A stretch of DNA of 9,283 bases from CAYXBG01 sp964463145 (GTDB lineage: Bacteria; Acidobacteriota; UBA6911; RPQK01; CBDAPI01). The stretch covers positions 1-9,283 of the forward strand of contig CAYXBG010000070.1 of assembly GCA_964463145.1 (NCBI GenBank). Reading direction: 5' to 3'. A program made the translations under genes and the position numbers. The notes beneath the pieces are model-generated. The model ran no database searches. It saw only the letters and a program-made list of their open reading frames with translations, and was not told where the DNA came from. The stretch's first letter is position 1; each line of letters begins with the position of its first letter. Of this stretch, positions 1 to 6,690 are shown piece by piece.

Positions 1-1234
1 CTCCAGCACCTGTGTGGGGGTAATGAGCTCCAATTGACAACGTCGACCACTCTGAAACAGGCCTGAGAAAACCCCTGGCCTCGAACGGCAGATCCACACC
101 TGTAGAATCCCCAAACCCGAAGCGCTTTATGTACTCTTGGAACCGATGTTTTCCGAGACGCTGTGCTAGCTTCACGGTTCCGACATTGCTGGATTTGGAG
201 AAGATTTCAGCAACGGTCAAATCACCATAACTTCGAAGAGCCTCTCGATAAACCTTCCCTCCCAATCTCGCGCTCCCTATCCGACTGTCAACAACCTCAT
301 CGAGCTTCGCCAACCTCTCATTGAGAACCGCAGCTAAGGTCGTAACTTTGAATGTTGATCCTGGCTCGTAAGTATCTTGAATTGCCCTATTGCGACGATA
401 CTGAGTTGAATAGGTGTTGTACTTATTAGGGTCGAACCGAGGATACGAGGCCATAGCCAGTATAGCCCCACTATGAGGATCCATAACAATAGCACTCCCG
501 TTACCGGCTCCCCAGGATTCCACAGCTGTCTCGAGAGCCTGTTCAGCAGCAAACTGAATGGTGCTATCAAGGTGAAGAACTAACGTATCCCCTTCAGTCT
601 TCGGTGGATTGGGGTCTCTTCCAAAGCTTCTCTGACGGCCATCCTGTTGAACCACGATCCTGTCCGAAGCACCCCTTAGATGGCTGTCATAGTTGTTTTC
701 CAGTCCAGACCAGGCACGACCATCCTCTCCCAAAAAACCCAAAAGATGTCCAGCGACCTCTTTGCCCGGGTAGACTCTTTTTTCCTCTCTTTCAAGGTAA
801 ATCCCCTTGAATTTATTCGCCCTGAGCTGAGCTCCGATCTCAGGAGTGAGTCGTCTCTTTAAATAGACATGAATTCGATCGGCTGCCAGTTTATTTCGAA
901 GGCTATGAACCGGGACCTCAAGCAGAGGCGCCAGTTGCTCTGCTAACACGACGGGGTTATCTACCTGTTTAGGAGCTGCCGAAACAGAATCTACAGGAAC
1001 GCTCACTGCCAGTTCCTGTAATTGCCTATCCAGAACATCCCCTCGTTGCCCGACTAGACGTCGACTGCCTTTATTCTGTTGAGTAGCTCGCCATTGATAA
1101 GCCTCCGCCTTAAAAAACTGCAGGTCTACAAGACGACCAAGTACAAGTGCGACCCAAACAACAATCCAGAGATAAAAAAGAACTAGCCGACCGGTAAAGA
1201 TTTTTGACGTAAGCGGTTTAAGAGGATCAATCAT
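1..1234 (-). CDS. ftsI: Septal peptidoglycan transpeptidase FtsI (PBP3-type, class B PBP), 3' end outside window
   Basis: Class B penicillin-binding protein that cross-links septal peptidoglycan on the outer face of the inner membrane. The frame was read by hand from the ATG at 1234-1232, giving 411 visible codons. A short cytoplasmic start is followed by one membrane segment (about residues 16-36), then the PBP dimerisation signature with RGDVLDR near residue 63, and GLENNYDSHLRG before the catalytic domain. The transpeptidase domain shows the active-site motif STFK (Ser293, Lys296) within YEPGSTFK and the second motif SSN at 348-350. The KTG motif would lie beyond the left edge. The ATG overlaps the ftsL stop as ATGA and has no clear Shine-Dalgarno sequence, so translational coupling is likely. 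Near positions 34-30 the frame seems to break: the family's TPxQ motif is visible only in the next frame (see findings). FtsI is preferred over SpoVD or another class B PBP because of the mraZ-rsmH-ftsL context. Confidence 0.93.
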   Translation of the reverse strand, partial: MIDPLKPLTSKIFTGRLVLFYLWIVVWVALVLGRLVDLQFFKAEAYQWRATQQNKGSRRLVGQRGDVLDRQLQELAVSVPVDSVSAAPKQVDNPVVLAEQLAPLLEVPVHSLRNKLAADRIHVYLKRRLTPEIGAQLRANKFKGIYLEREEKRVYPGKEVAGHLLGFLGEDGRAWSGLENNYDSHLRGASDRIVVQQDGRQRSFGRDPNPPKTEGDTLVLHLDSTIQFAAEQALETAVESWGAGNGSAIVMDPHSGAILAMASYPRFDPNKYNTYSTQYRRNRAIQDTYEPGSTFKVTTLAAVLNERLAKLDEVVDSRIGSARLGGKVYREALRSYGDLTVAEIFSKSSNVGTVKLAQRLGKHRFQEYIKRFGFGDSTGVDLPFEARGFLRPVSEWSTLSIGAHYPHTGAG

Positions 1235-1629
1235 TGGGTGCGAGAAGCTGGAGAGGTACGAGCAGCGGCCAGGAGCCCCCCTCTTGCGGTTGCAACTGAA
1301 GGCCCGGCCTCAATGATTGTAATCTCTGGACGGTTTGTACTAACCAGACCCAACTCGGCGGCAATCTCATCCAGCCGCTCCGAACTGGTCAATGACATAT
1401 ACTCAGCTCGCACTTCCCTAGCCGAGCCGAGTAGCATAACTCGCTCCTCGTGGAGTGTTTCTATCGCGTAACCTAATCTTGTGATCTCGTGTTGTGTCCA
1501 GCTATACGTAATAGCCATTACGACAAATATCACCCCAACCGAAAGCCATCCCAGATTCCCCAATTGCAAACCTGTCTTTTTACGTACTACTCTCTGGTTT
1601 CTGAGACCTTGCTTTGACAAATCGACCAT
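1231..1629 (-). CDS. ftsL: Cell division protein FtsL-like bitopic membrane protein
   Basis: Small divisome protein of 132 residues if it starts at the ATG at 1629. A basic cytoplasmic tail (residues 1-25) precedes one membrane segment (about 26-45, LGWLSVGVIFVVMAITYSWT). A helical, probably coiled-coil stretch follows (about 46-80), then SSERLDEIAAELGLV (82-96), which resembles the conserved end of the FtsL/DivIC-type domain. The C-terminal 35 residues are low complexity, rich in Ala, Ser, Thr and Arg. In the family, FtsL pairs with FtsB and FtsQ and helps activate FtsW/FtsI. The call rests on topology and on its place between rsmH and ftsI, since FtsL sequences diverge strongly. The frame is open to another ATG at 1677, but that would overlap the conserved rsmH end by 41 bases. 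The 1629 ATG starts 7 bases after the rsmH stop with a weak AAAGG upstream, so I prefer it. The stop overlaps the ftsI start. Confidence 0.82.
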   Translation of the reverse strand: MVDLSKQGLRNQRVVRKKTGLQLGNLGWLSVGVIFVVMAITYSWTQHEITRLGYAIETLHEERVMLLGSAREVRAEYMSLTSSERLDEIAAELGLVSTNRPEITIIEAGPSVATARGGLLAAARTSPASRTQ

Positions 1630-1636
1630 GACGTCG

Positions 1637-2605
1637 TCACTGCCTTTCTTGGGACATTCCCATCTTCTCAAAAACACGAAGCTTGGCGCTCCGAGAACGA
1701 GGGTTTCCGTCTACCTCTGCAGCAGAGGGAATCATCGGTCTTCGACTGAGGAACCTGCCTTTTTCTGCACACTGACAGATGCATAACTCAGGCGGTCGGA
1801 AACATGCACACACACCTGAGAAACGCCGGAATACATTCTTGACTATGCGGTCTTCGAGGCTATGGAACGAGATAACCACCAGCCGCCCTGCAGGAGCCAA
1901 CAGATCGATGACCTCCTCAAGCAGTTGATCTAGCCCCCCCAATTCCTGGTTTACCTCGAGACGCAGAGCCTGGAAAGTTTTCGTGGCTGGGTGCAATTTT
2001 TGCCCTCGGCGTGGAGGTCTAATACGGAAAACCAAATTGGCCAACTGGTGAGTGGTTCTAATCCTAGATCTGCGTCGTTCCCGTACTATTTCATCTGCAA
2101 TGGCTCGTGCACTATTTTCTTCTCCATATTTCCTTAATATGGTTCCGAGACGGTCTGCGGATAGATTGTTTACAAGGTCCGCCGCAGTGGCTGGGGCACT
2201 TTGGTCCATCCGCATATCCAGGGGACCATCGTGACGAAAACTAAAACCTCTATCCGGGTTGTCCACTTGCATTGAAGAAATACCCAGATCGAGCAAACAA
2301 CCATCCAGGAGCTCAATCTCCATCCTCCGGAGAATCAAAGGAAGATTCTTGAAGTTTTCATGGTGAAGAGAAAAATTCTCAAACCTTGCCCCTAGCCTTG
2401 ACCCCGCGTGCTCTAATGCTTCTTCGTCGCGGTCCAACCCGATCAATCTTCCGCGCCCTGCCATTCTCTCCAGTATTGCCTCTGCATGACCGGCCATTCC
2501 TACCGTGCAGTCAACAATAGTAGCCCCAGGATAAACATTCAGTTGTTCAAGACTTTCCCGTAGTAAAACTGGTTGATGCGAGGGTGCTATCATCTCGAGT
2601 CTCAT
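1637..2605 (-). CDS. rsmH: 16S rRNA (cytosine(1402)-N4)-methyltransferase RsmH (MraW)
   Basis: SAM-dependent methyltransferase that makes m4C1402 in the ribosomal decoding centre. At 322 residues it is close to the usual family length (about 310). Family hallmarks appear in order: HQPVLL at 10-15, the SAM-binding loop VDCTVGMAGHAEAIL at 31-45, the acidic LIGLDRDEEAL at 54-64, LLDLGISSMQVDNPDRGFSF at 104-123 followed by PLDMRMD, HPATKTFQALRLEVNQEL at 205-222, VVISFHSLEDRIVK at 243-256 and NPRSRSAKLR at 301-310. A five-Cys cluster, CACFRPPELCICQC (266-279), lies in the C-terminal part, where many RsmH proteins carry Cys pairs. The ATG at 2605 overlaps the mraZ stop as ATGA, which suggests coupled translation. 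Met5 is a possible alternative start just before the conserved SHQPVLL. Function and gene order are typical of dcw clusters. Confidence 0.97.
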   Translation of the reverse strand: MRLEMIAPSHQPVLLRESLEQLNVYPGATIVDCTVGMAGHAEAILERMAGRGRLIGLDRDEEALEHAGSRLGARFENFSLHHENFKNLPLILRRMEIELLDGCLLDLGISSMQVDNPDRGFSFRHDGPLDMRMDQSAPATAADLVNNLSADRLGTILRKYGEENSARAIADEIVRERRRSRIRTTHQLANLVFRIRPPRRGQKLHPATKTFQALRLEVNQELGGLDQLLEEVIDLLAPAGRLVVISFHSLEDRIVKNVFRRFSGVCACFRPPELCICQCAEKGRFLSRRPMIPSAAEVDGNPRSRSAKLRVFEKMGMSQERQ

Positions 2606-3045
2606 ATCCCAATCTCAGCCAAAGCTAGAGCATCCACCTCGGTATATGGATCCTTCTCTAATACTTCCTGAAAACGCTCTCTGTTCCATATTTCTAGATA
2701 GTTAAGCTGCCCCATTACATCAACTTCCCTTGCATTGACCCCTGCAGCTTCACGTAAACGAGCTGGAACGAGAATTCGCGATTGGCGGTCAACTTTTGCA
2801 ACTTGACCGTAGTAACTAGTGTTGCGTAAAAACTTAAGCTTTCCGGGCAGTAACTTGGGTGGCTCTAAAAGCCTAGCCTCCATATCCTCCCACTCATGCA
2901 TCGGGTACACGAGAACGTTTTGCCCTGTTACGCTAGTGACATAGACCTGCTCTCCGTAGTTCATATCGAGGGTTTTCCGGTGGGCCGACGGGATCTTAAT
3001 ACGACCCTGTGCGTCGATCTTGGCTGGAAGATTTCCTCGGAACAT
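2602..3045 (-). CDS. mraZ: Transcriptional regulator MraZ
   Basis: DNA-binding regulator, 147 residues, first gene of the dcw cluster. MraZ forms rings and binds direct repeats in its own promoter, often repressing the operon. The protein has two AbrB/SpoVT-like MraZ halves. The first begins with the canonical MFRGN start and carries DAQGR at 11-15 followed by IKIPSAHR. The second carries DRQSR at 86-90 followed by ILVPARLREAAG, and ends in LNYLEIW. The Gly usual in the second DxxGR motif is Ser here. The start is firm because of the canonical N-terminus, although the upstream bases show no good Shine-Dalgarno sequence. The stop overlaps the rsmH ATG by four bases. A matching MraZ-box pair lies about 55 bases upstream. 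Confidence 0.97.
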   Translation of the reverse strand: MFRGNLPAKIDAQGRIKIPSAHRKTLDMNYGEQVYVTSVTGQNVLVYPMHEWEDMEARLLEPPKLLPGKLKFLRNTSYYGQVAKVDRQSRILVPARLREAAGVNAREVDVMGQLNYLEIWNRERFQEVLEKDPYTEVDALALAEIGI

Positions 3046-3100
3046 ATCAGGACACCGAAAAGCAGCAAAAATCCTTTCTTGACCTTTCTAATCTATTTTG

Positions 3101-3115
3101 CTCCAAATCGTCCCA
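3101..3115 (-). promoter_or_regulatory. Putative MraZ-binding operator (two MraZ boxes)
   Basis: Read on the minus strand, TGGGA (3115-3111) is followed after exactly five bases by TGGAG (3105-3101), a ten-base period. MraZ is known to bind TGGGN repeats spaced this way upstream of mraZ. The second copy differs from the core at one base, and no third copy is visible at the next ten-base step. The pair sits directly downstream of a TTGACT -35-like hexamer (3122-3117), so MraZ bound here would be expected to block RNA polymerase. The only -10-like sequence, TAGATT (3095-3090), is 21 bases from that hexamer, so the exact promoter is unsettled. Confidence 0.55.
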
Positions 3116-3322
3116 AAGTCAAGGAAAATCAGCCTCTAACTGCATTCGCTATAACTTAATGCCCATAAGAAAACAGGAGTGGAGAATGCGTTCAATCACC
3201 TCAAGTGGATGCTAGAAGTTTTAAAAAAAATCCTGCTATCTTGAAAAGTCTTCCAAACAGGACACTAAATACCCTGATTTCAGTTTTTAATTATCCCCAT
3301 CATCTGCCAAAGCAAACGTACC

Positions 3323-3359
3323 TTGACTGTCAAGCTGATGGGAACGTTGACCGGCTGAT
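3323..3359 (+). repeat. Imperfect direct repeat TTGAC..GCTGAT over the glyA promoter
   Basis: TTGAC (3323-3327) followed after six bases by GCTGAT (3334-3339) recurs as TTGAC (3347-3351) followed after two bases by GCTGAT (3354-3359). The first copy also contains the short inverted repeat TTGACTGTCAA (3323-3333). The second TTGAC forms the -35 hexamer of the proposed glyA promoter. It could be a regulator site or a chance duplication; no family was recognised. Confidence 0.35.
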
Positions 3360-3375
3360 TTGAAGTGAGTAGGAT
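3347..3375 (+). promoter_or_regulatory. Candidate sigma-70-type promoter for glyA
   Basis: TTGACC (3347-3352) matches five of six -35 consensus bases. After a spacer of exactly 17 bases comes TAGGAT (3370-3375), matching four of six -10 consensus bases. Transcription would begin near 3382 and leave a leader of about 85 bases before glyA. No other pair in the 200 bases upstream fits both hexamers and spacing as well. The call rests on consensus matching only. Confidence 0.5.
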
Positions 3376-3389
3376 GAGCTAGATCAAGC

Positions 3390-3463
3390 GAGGAGACTTA
3401 CCCAGAAAAAGCTGTTGGACATTGAAGAATTCCCGGCGACGCCGGCAATCGCCTCCGAAAGGA
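3390..3463 (+). promoter_or_regulatory. Structured glyA leader with a possibly masked ribosome binding site
   Basis: The likely glyA Shine-Dalgarno, AAAGGA (3458-3463), lies four bases before the ATG at 3468. It forms one side of a tiny hairpin, TCC (3454-3456), loop GAAA, GGA (3461-3463), a GNRA-type loop. Just upstream is a GC-rich hairpin, CCGGC (3433-3437) with GCCGG (3441-3445) around a three-base loop. GGAG at 3392-3395 could instead pair with CTCC at 3453-3456, which would free the ribosome site. The pairings are visible, but a switching role is inference. I could not match glycine, THF, SAH or ZTP riboswitch cores. Confidence 0.3.
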
Positions 3464-3467
3464 ACCC

Positions 3468-4736
3468 ATGGATGAGTATTTAAGCCAAGTTGACCCCAAA
3501 GTTTCGGTAGCCATCGACCAAGAAACTGTTCGTCAGTCCAGTACTCTGGAATTAATTGCCTCTGAAAACTTCACTTCACGGGCCATCATGCAAGCCAATG
3601 GATCTGTTTTTACGAACAAGTACGCAGAAGGGTATCCCGGTCGTCGCTATTACGGCGGTTGCGAGTTCGCAGACCAAGTAGAGGAATTAGCCATAGAGAG
3701 GCTCGGCCGCCTCTTTGGAGCTGACCATTCTAATGTCCAACCACATTCCGGATCGCAAGCCAACACGGCTGCCTATCTTTCGGTATTAAATACCGGAGAT
3801 AAAATTCTGGGAATGGACCTCTCCCATGGAGGTCACCTTACTCACGGTCACCCACTAAATTTTTCTGGCCGCTTTTTTAAAGTGGCAGCCTACGGTGTCG
3901 ATAAAGAAACAGAAAAAATAGACTACGATGCCCTGGAAGACCTGGCGCGCCTAGAAAAACCAGCCATGATCGTTGCCGGCGCCAGCGCCTACAGTCGGAC
4001 TATCCATTTCGATCGATTAGCTGAGATTTCGAAAAGCGTAGGAGCCTTTCTAATGATCGACATGGCACATATTGCTGGCCTCATCGCAACTGGATTACAT
4101 CCCAGCCCTATTCCATATGCTGATTTCGTGACTTCCACTACCCACAAAACACTCCGAGGTCCGCGAGGTGGACTAATCTTATGTACCGAAGAACATGCTA
4201 AATCGGTCGACCGACTTGTGTTTCCAGGCATTCAGGGGGGGCCATCAATTAACACTATTGCGGCCAAGGCAGTCTGCTTCGGAGAGGCCTTGCAACCCGA
4301 TTTCCTGAAGTACCAACAACAGGTCATTTCAAATGCCAAGGTCTTGGCCTCAACTATTTCTAGCCAAGGATTTCGGATCGTATCGGGTGGAACGGACAAC
4401 CACCTTTGCACCGTAGATGTCTTTTCAAGAGGTATCACAGGCAAACAGGCAGAGTACGCCCTCGAAAAAGCCTCCATTACGGTGAATAAGAATACGATCC
4501 CTTTTGACAAAAACCCTCCCATGGTCACCAGCGGTATCCGGATCGGGACTCCTGCCCTGACGACTCGAGGTATGGAGGAAAAAGAAATGAAACTCATCGG
4601 AGAATGGATCTGCAAAATCCTCAACAACTTGGACAATGAATCAGTCCGTAGAAAAGTGAGTTCTGATGTTGCAGAACTCACAGCACATTTCCCGCTTTAC
4701 GAATTTCTAACTCCCGAAAATCCTAGAAAGACCTAA
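3468..4736 (+). CDS. glyA: Serine hydroxymethyltransferase
   Basis: PLP enzyme that converts serine and tetrahydrofolate to glycine and 5,10-methylene-tetrahydrofolate, the main entry of one-carbon units, in the cytoplasm. At 422 residues it has the normal family length and looks intact. Hallmarks include STLELIASENFTS near 25-37, the KYAEGYPGRRYYGGCEF block (51-67), HSGSQANTAAY (93-103), SHGGHLTHG (119-127), MIDMAHIAGL (196-205, Asp198 and His201 near the cofactor) and STTHKTLRGPRGG (223-235). Lys227 is the expected Schiff-base lysine. The ATG is preceded at four bases by AAAGGA. A second ATG four bases later is out of frame. The stop TAA shares one base with the start of the helicase gene, so the two are probably cotranscribed. 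Confidence 0.98.
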   Translation: MDEYLSQVDPKVSVAIDQETVRQSSTLELIASENFTSRAIMQANGSVFTNKYAEGYPGRRYYGGCEFADQVEELAIERLGRLFGADHSNVQPHSGSQANTAAYLSVLNTGDKILGMDLSHGGHLTHGHPLNFSGRFFKVAAYGVDKETEKIDYDALEDLARLEKPAMIVAGASAYSRTIHFDRLAEISKSVGAFLMIDMAHIAGLIATGLHPSPIPYADFVTSTTHKTLRGPRGGLILCTEEHAKSVDRLVFPGIQGGPSINTIAAKAVCFGEALQPDFLKYQQQVISNAKVLASTISSQGFRIVSGGTDNHLCTVDVFSRGITGKQAEYALEKASITVNKNTIPFDKNPPMVTSGIRIGTPALTTRGMEEKEMKLIGEWICKILNNLDNESVRRKVSSDVAELTAHFPLYEFLTPENPRKT

Positions 4737-6685
4737 TGGGGCAAGAGCTCTTTTCGGTAGAAAAAGTCTTTCAGCCGGATGGAGTGTTGGCCAAAAATCT
4801 GGACGATTTTGAGGCTCGCTCTTCCCAGGTTGCGATGGCCAAGGCAGTCCAACAGGCTATTAGCGACCGTGAACACTTGTGCGTTGAAGCGGCAACAGGC
4901 ACCGGAAAAACCCTAGCCTACCTTGTTCCGGCTATCTTGAGTAACAAGCGAGTTGTCATTTCAACAGCAACTAAAAACCTGCAAGATCAGCTCCTCGATA
5001 AAGACCTGCCTTTGCTTTCACGCTACCTAGAAACTGATTTGAAGGTGGCCTGCATGAAGGGCCGCAACAACTACCTTTGCTTACAACGGTTAAATCAAGT
5101 CCGACAACAAGGCCAACTTTTATCCGAGAAGCGAGAGCAATTAGAATCCATAGTCTCTTGGAGTACCATTTCAAAAACCGGAGATCGCTCAGAACTGGAA
5201 TGGCTAGCGGATGATGACCCTCTATGGGGAACCCTGGATGCCCGAAGTGATACCTGCACAGGCCAAGCCTGTGATTACTTCAAAGAATGTTTCGTGACAA
5301 GAATGCGTCAAAGGGCTTTCCGAGCGGACATCACCATCGTCAATCACGCTTTATTTTTTTCAAATCTAGCTCTCGAAGCAGACGAGATTGGAAAAGTATT
5401 GCCAGATTTTTCAGTTCTCATACTCGACGAAGCTCACCAGGTAGAGGACATCGTCGCTCAGCATTTTGGACATCACCTCAGCAATCTTAAAGTGAACGAT
5501 TTAATTCTGTCACTCCAGAAGGTCTTTACCTCCAGCCCTAATCTGCTTCGTGCCCTAGCACAACTCCAAAAATCATCACTAAACTTCTTTGAATCCTTCC
5601 CTCAGGAATTGGGGAATTTCCCCTTGAACTTCTTTCCTTCTCAACAAGGAACCATCGACCTGAGAGATGAGCTGGCTTCTCATTTCTCTAAAGTTATGGA
5701 TAACCTCCGTCTACTCGAATCGGAAATGCAACTTGTGCAGGACCGCCCCGAGGAGTGGGAGCCCTTGCAAGCACAAATCGATCGCCTCATATCCGAATTC
5801 GATTTAATTTTTGTGCAGGACAGGGACGACCAAATCTACTGGTTTGAAAGGAGAAGTAGTGGTGTATTCCTACATGCTACTCCAACCAACGTATCCAGGC
5901 TGCTACAAGAAAAACTTTTCTCGAAAATTGAATCTGTCATCCTCACATCTGCAACTCTAACCACCAACAACAACTTTAATTACCTTAAAGAAAGATTGGG
6001 CGTGCCGAGCCCCATTGAACTAGATCTTCCCTGTGAATTCGACTACCAAAAACAATCAGTCCTTTTCATCCCTAGCGGTTTTCCAACTCCTGGTAGTGAA
6101 CACTTTCAAGATGCTGCGATCAAAGTCATTCAGCAGATCCTAGAGATCAGCTGCGGGCATGCATTTATCCTCTGCACTAGTTTCTCTAATATGAATCTAT
6201 TCTATGCGGCCCTGTCCAGGCAGACAGACTTTCCGTTATTGAGACAGGGACAAATGCCCCGGAATCTTCTTTTAAATGAGTTCAAGAAAACCTCTCGATC
6301 GGTCCTGTGTGCCACTTCCAGTTTCTGGCAGGGCGTGGATGTTAAGGGTTCCGCCTTACGAGCCGTGATTATTGACAAACTACCCTTTCAAGTTCCTACT
6401 GAGCCCGTCGTCGCAGCACGTCTCCACAAATTACGTGAAGAAGGCAAAAACCCTTTCTCCTCTTATACCCTCCCGGAAGCCATCATAACTCTAAAACAGG
6501 GCTTAGGACGGCTCATCCGATCCAGAGATGATAAAGGAATTCTAGCCATTTTGGACACCCGTCTTCGAACCAAGAGTTATGGCCACAACTTCCTGGAGAG
6601 CTTGCCAAAATGTACAGTCACCGATACCATGCAGATACTAAAAGATTTCTGTCCAAAGACAACATCCCGATCTCGTGGGAGCTAA
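4736..6685 (+). CDS. dinG: DinG/YoaA-family ATP-dependent DNA helicase with Fe-S cluster
   Basis: Superfamily 2, XPD/Rad3-like 5'-3' DNA helicase, 649 residues. The family unwinds forks, D-loops or R-loops and helps genome repair. Visible motifs: FEARSSQVAMA (25-35, a Q-like motif), Walker A GTGKT (55-59), DEAH (231-234), SATL (405-408), WQGVDVKG (531-538) and QGLGRLIR (588-595). Four cysteines (115, 174, 179, 185) lie in KGRNNYLC and DTCTGQACDYFKEC, the spacing expected for a 4Fe-4S domain. There is no N-terminal exonuclease domain as in Firmicutes DinG, and the length is closer to Escherichia coli YoaA, so the exact paralogue is open. The ATG overlaps the glyA stop (TAATG), with no strong Shine-Dalgarno sequence, suggesting translational coupling. 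No SOS box was recognised at this gene. Confidence 0.93.
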   Translation: MGQELFSVEKVFQPDGVLAKNLDDFEARSSQVAMAKAVQQAISDREHLCVEAATGTGKTLAYLVPAILSNKRVVISTATKNLQDQLLDKDLPLLSRYLETDLKVACMKGRNNYLCLQRLNQVRQQGQLLSEKREQLESIVSWSTISKTGDRSELEWLADDDPLWGTLDARSDTCTGQACDYFKECFVTRMRQRAFRADITIVNHALFFSNLALEADEIGKVLPDFSVLILDEAHQVEDIVAQHFGHHLSNLKVNDLILSLQKVFTSSPNLLRALAQLQKSSLNFFESFPQELGNFPLNFFPSQQGTIDLRDELASHFSKVMDNLRLLESEMQLVQDRPEEWEPLQAQIDRLISEFDLIFVQDRDDQIYWFERRSSGVFLHATPTNVSRLLQEKLFSKIESVILTSATLTTNNNFNYLKERLGVPSPIELDLPCEFDYQKQSVLFIPSGFPTPGSEHFQDAAIKVIQQILEISCGHAFILCTSFSNMNLFYAALSRQTDFPLLRQGQMPRNLLLNEFKKTSRSVLCATSSFWQGVDVKGSALRAVIIDKLPFQVPTEPVVAARLHKLREEGKNPFSSYTLPEAIITLKQGLGRLIRSRDDKGILAILDTRLRTKSYGHNFLESLPKCTVTDTMQILKDFCPKTTSRSRGS

Positions 6686-6690
6686 GGTTT

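Larger units (their letters stand above)
3046..3467. other. Divergent intergenic region between mraZ and glyA (422 bases)
   Basis: No long protein-coding gene is supportable here; open frames entering it are shadows of mraZ. The mraZ side holds the MraZ-box pair with a TTGACT -35-like hexamer on the minus strand (3122-3117), though no good -10 lies 16-18 bases beyond it. The middle is AT-rich, with a run of eight A (3223-3230) and a nine-codon frame at 3186-3215. The glyA side holds a TTGAC/GCTGAT direct repeat, a promoter candidate and a leader with small hairpins. No tRNA or recognised riboswitch class could be matched by eye. Confidence 0.85.

Noticed and set aside
1630..1677. Upstream ATG extending ftsL by 16 residues into rsmH
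   Set aside because: It would overlap the conserved NPRSRSAKLR end of rsmH by 41 bases, and the downstream ATG at 1629 gives a normal FtsL layout.
3274..3288. CTGA-TT-TCAG followed by TTTTT as an intrinsic terminator
   Set aside because: The four-base stem with a two-base loop is too weak, and no transcript clearly ends there.
3380..3467. Known glyA-associated riboswitch (glycine, THF, SAH, ZTP)
   Set aside because: The leader has GAGGAG and GCCTCC stretches but lacks the conserved cores of these classes as I know them; Infernal would settle it.
4232..4681. 149-codon antisense open frame in glyA, and other long frames opposite or across rsmH, the helicase and the TPR genes
   Set aside because: They lie fully within well-supported genes, have no family motifs and no plausible start signals.
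6610..6690. Longer start for the secreted TPR protein
   Set aside because: The added residues are helicase codons in another frame and would bury the clear signal peptide; the ATG at 6691 has GGGAG at nine bases.
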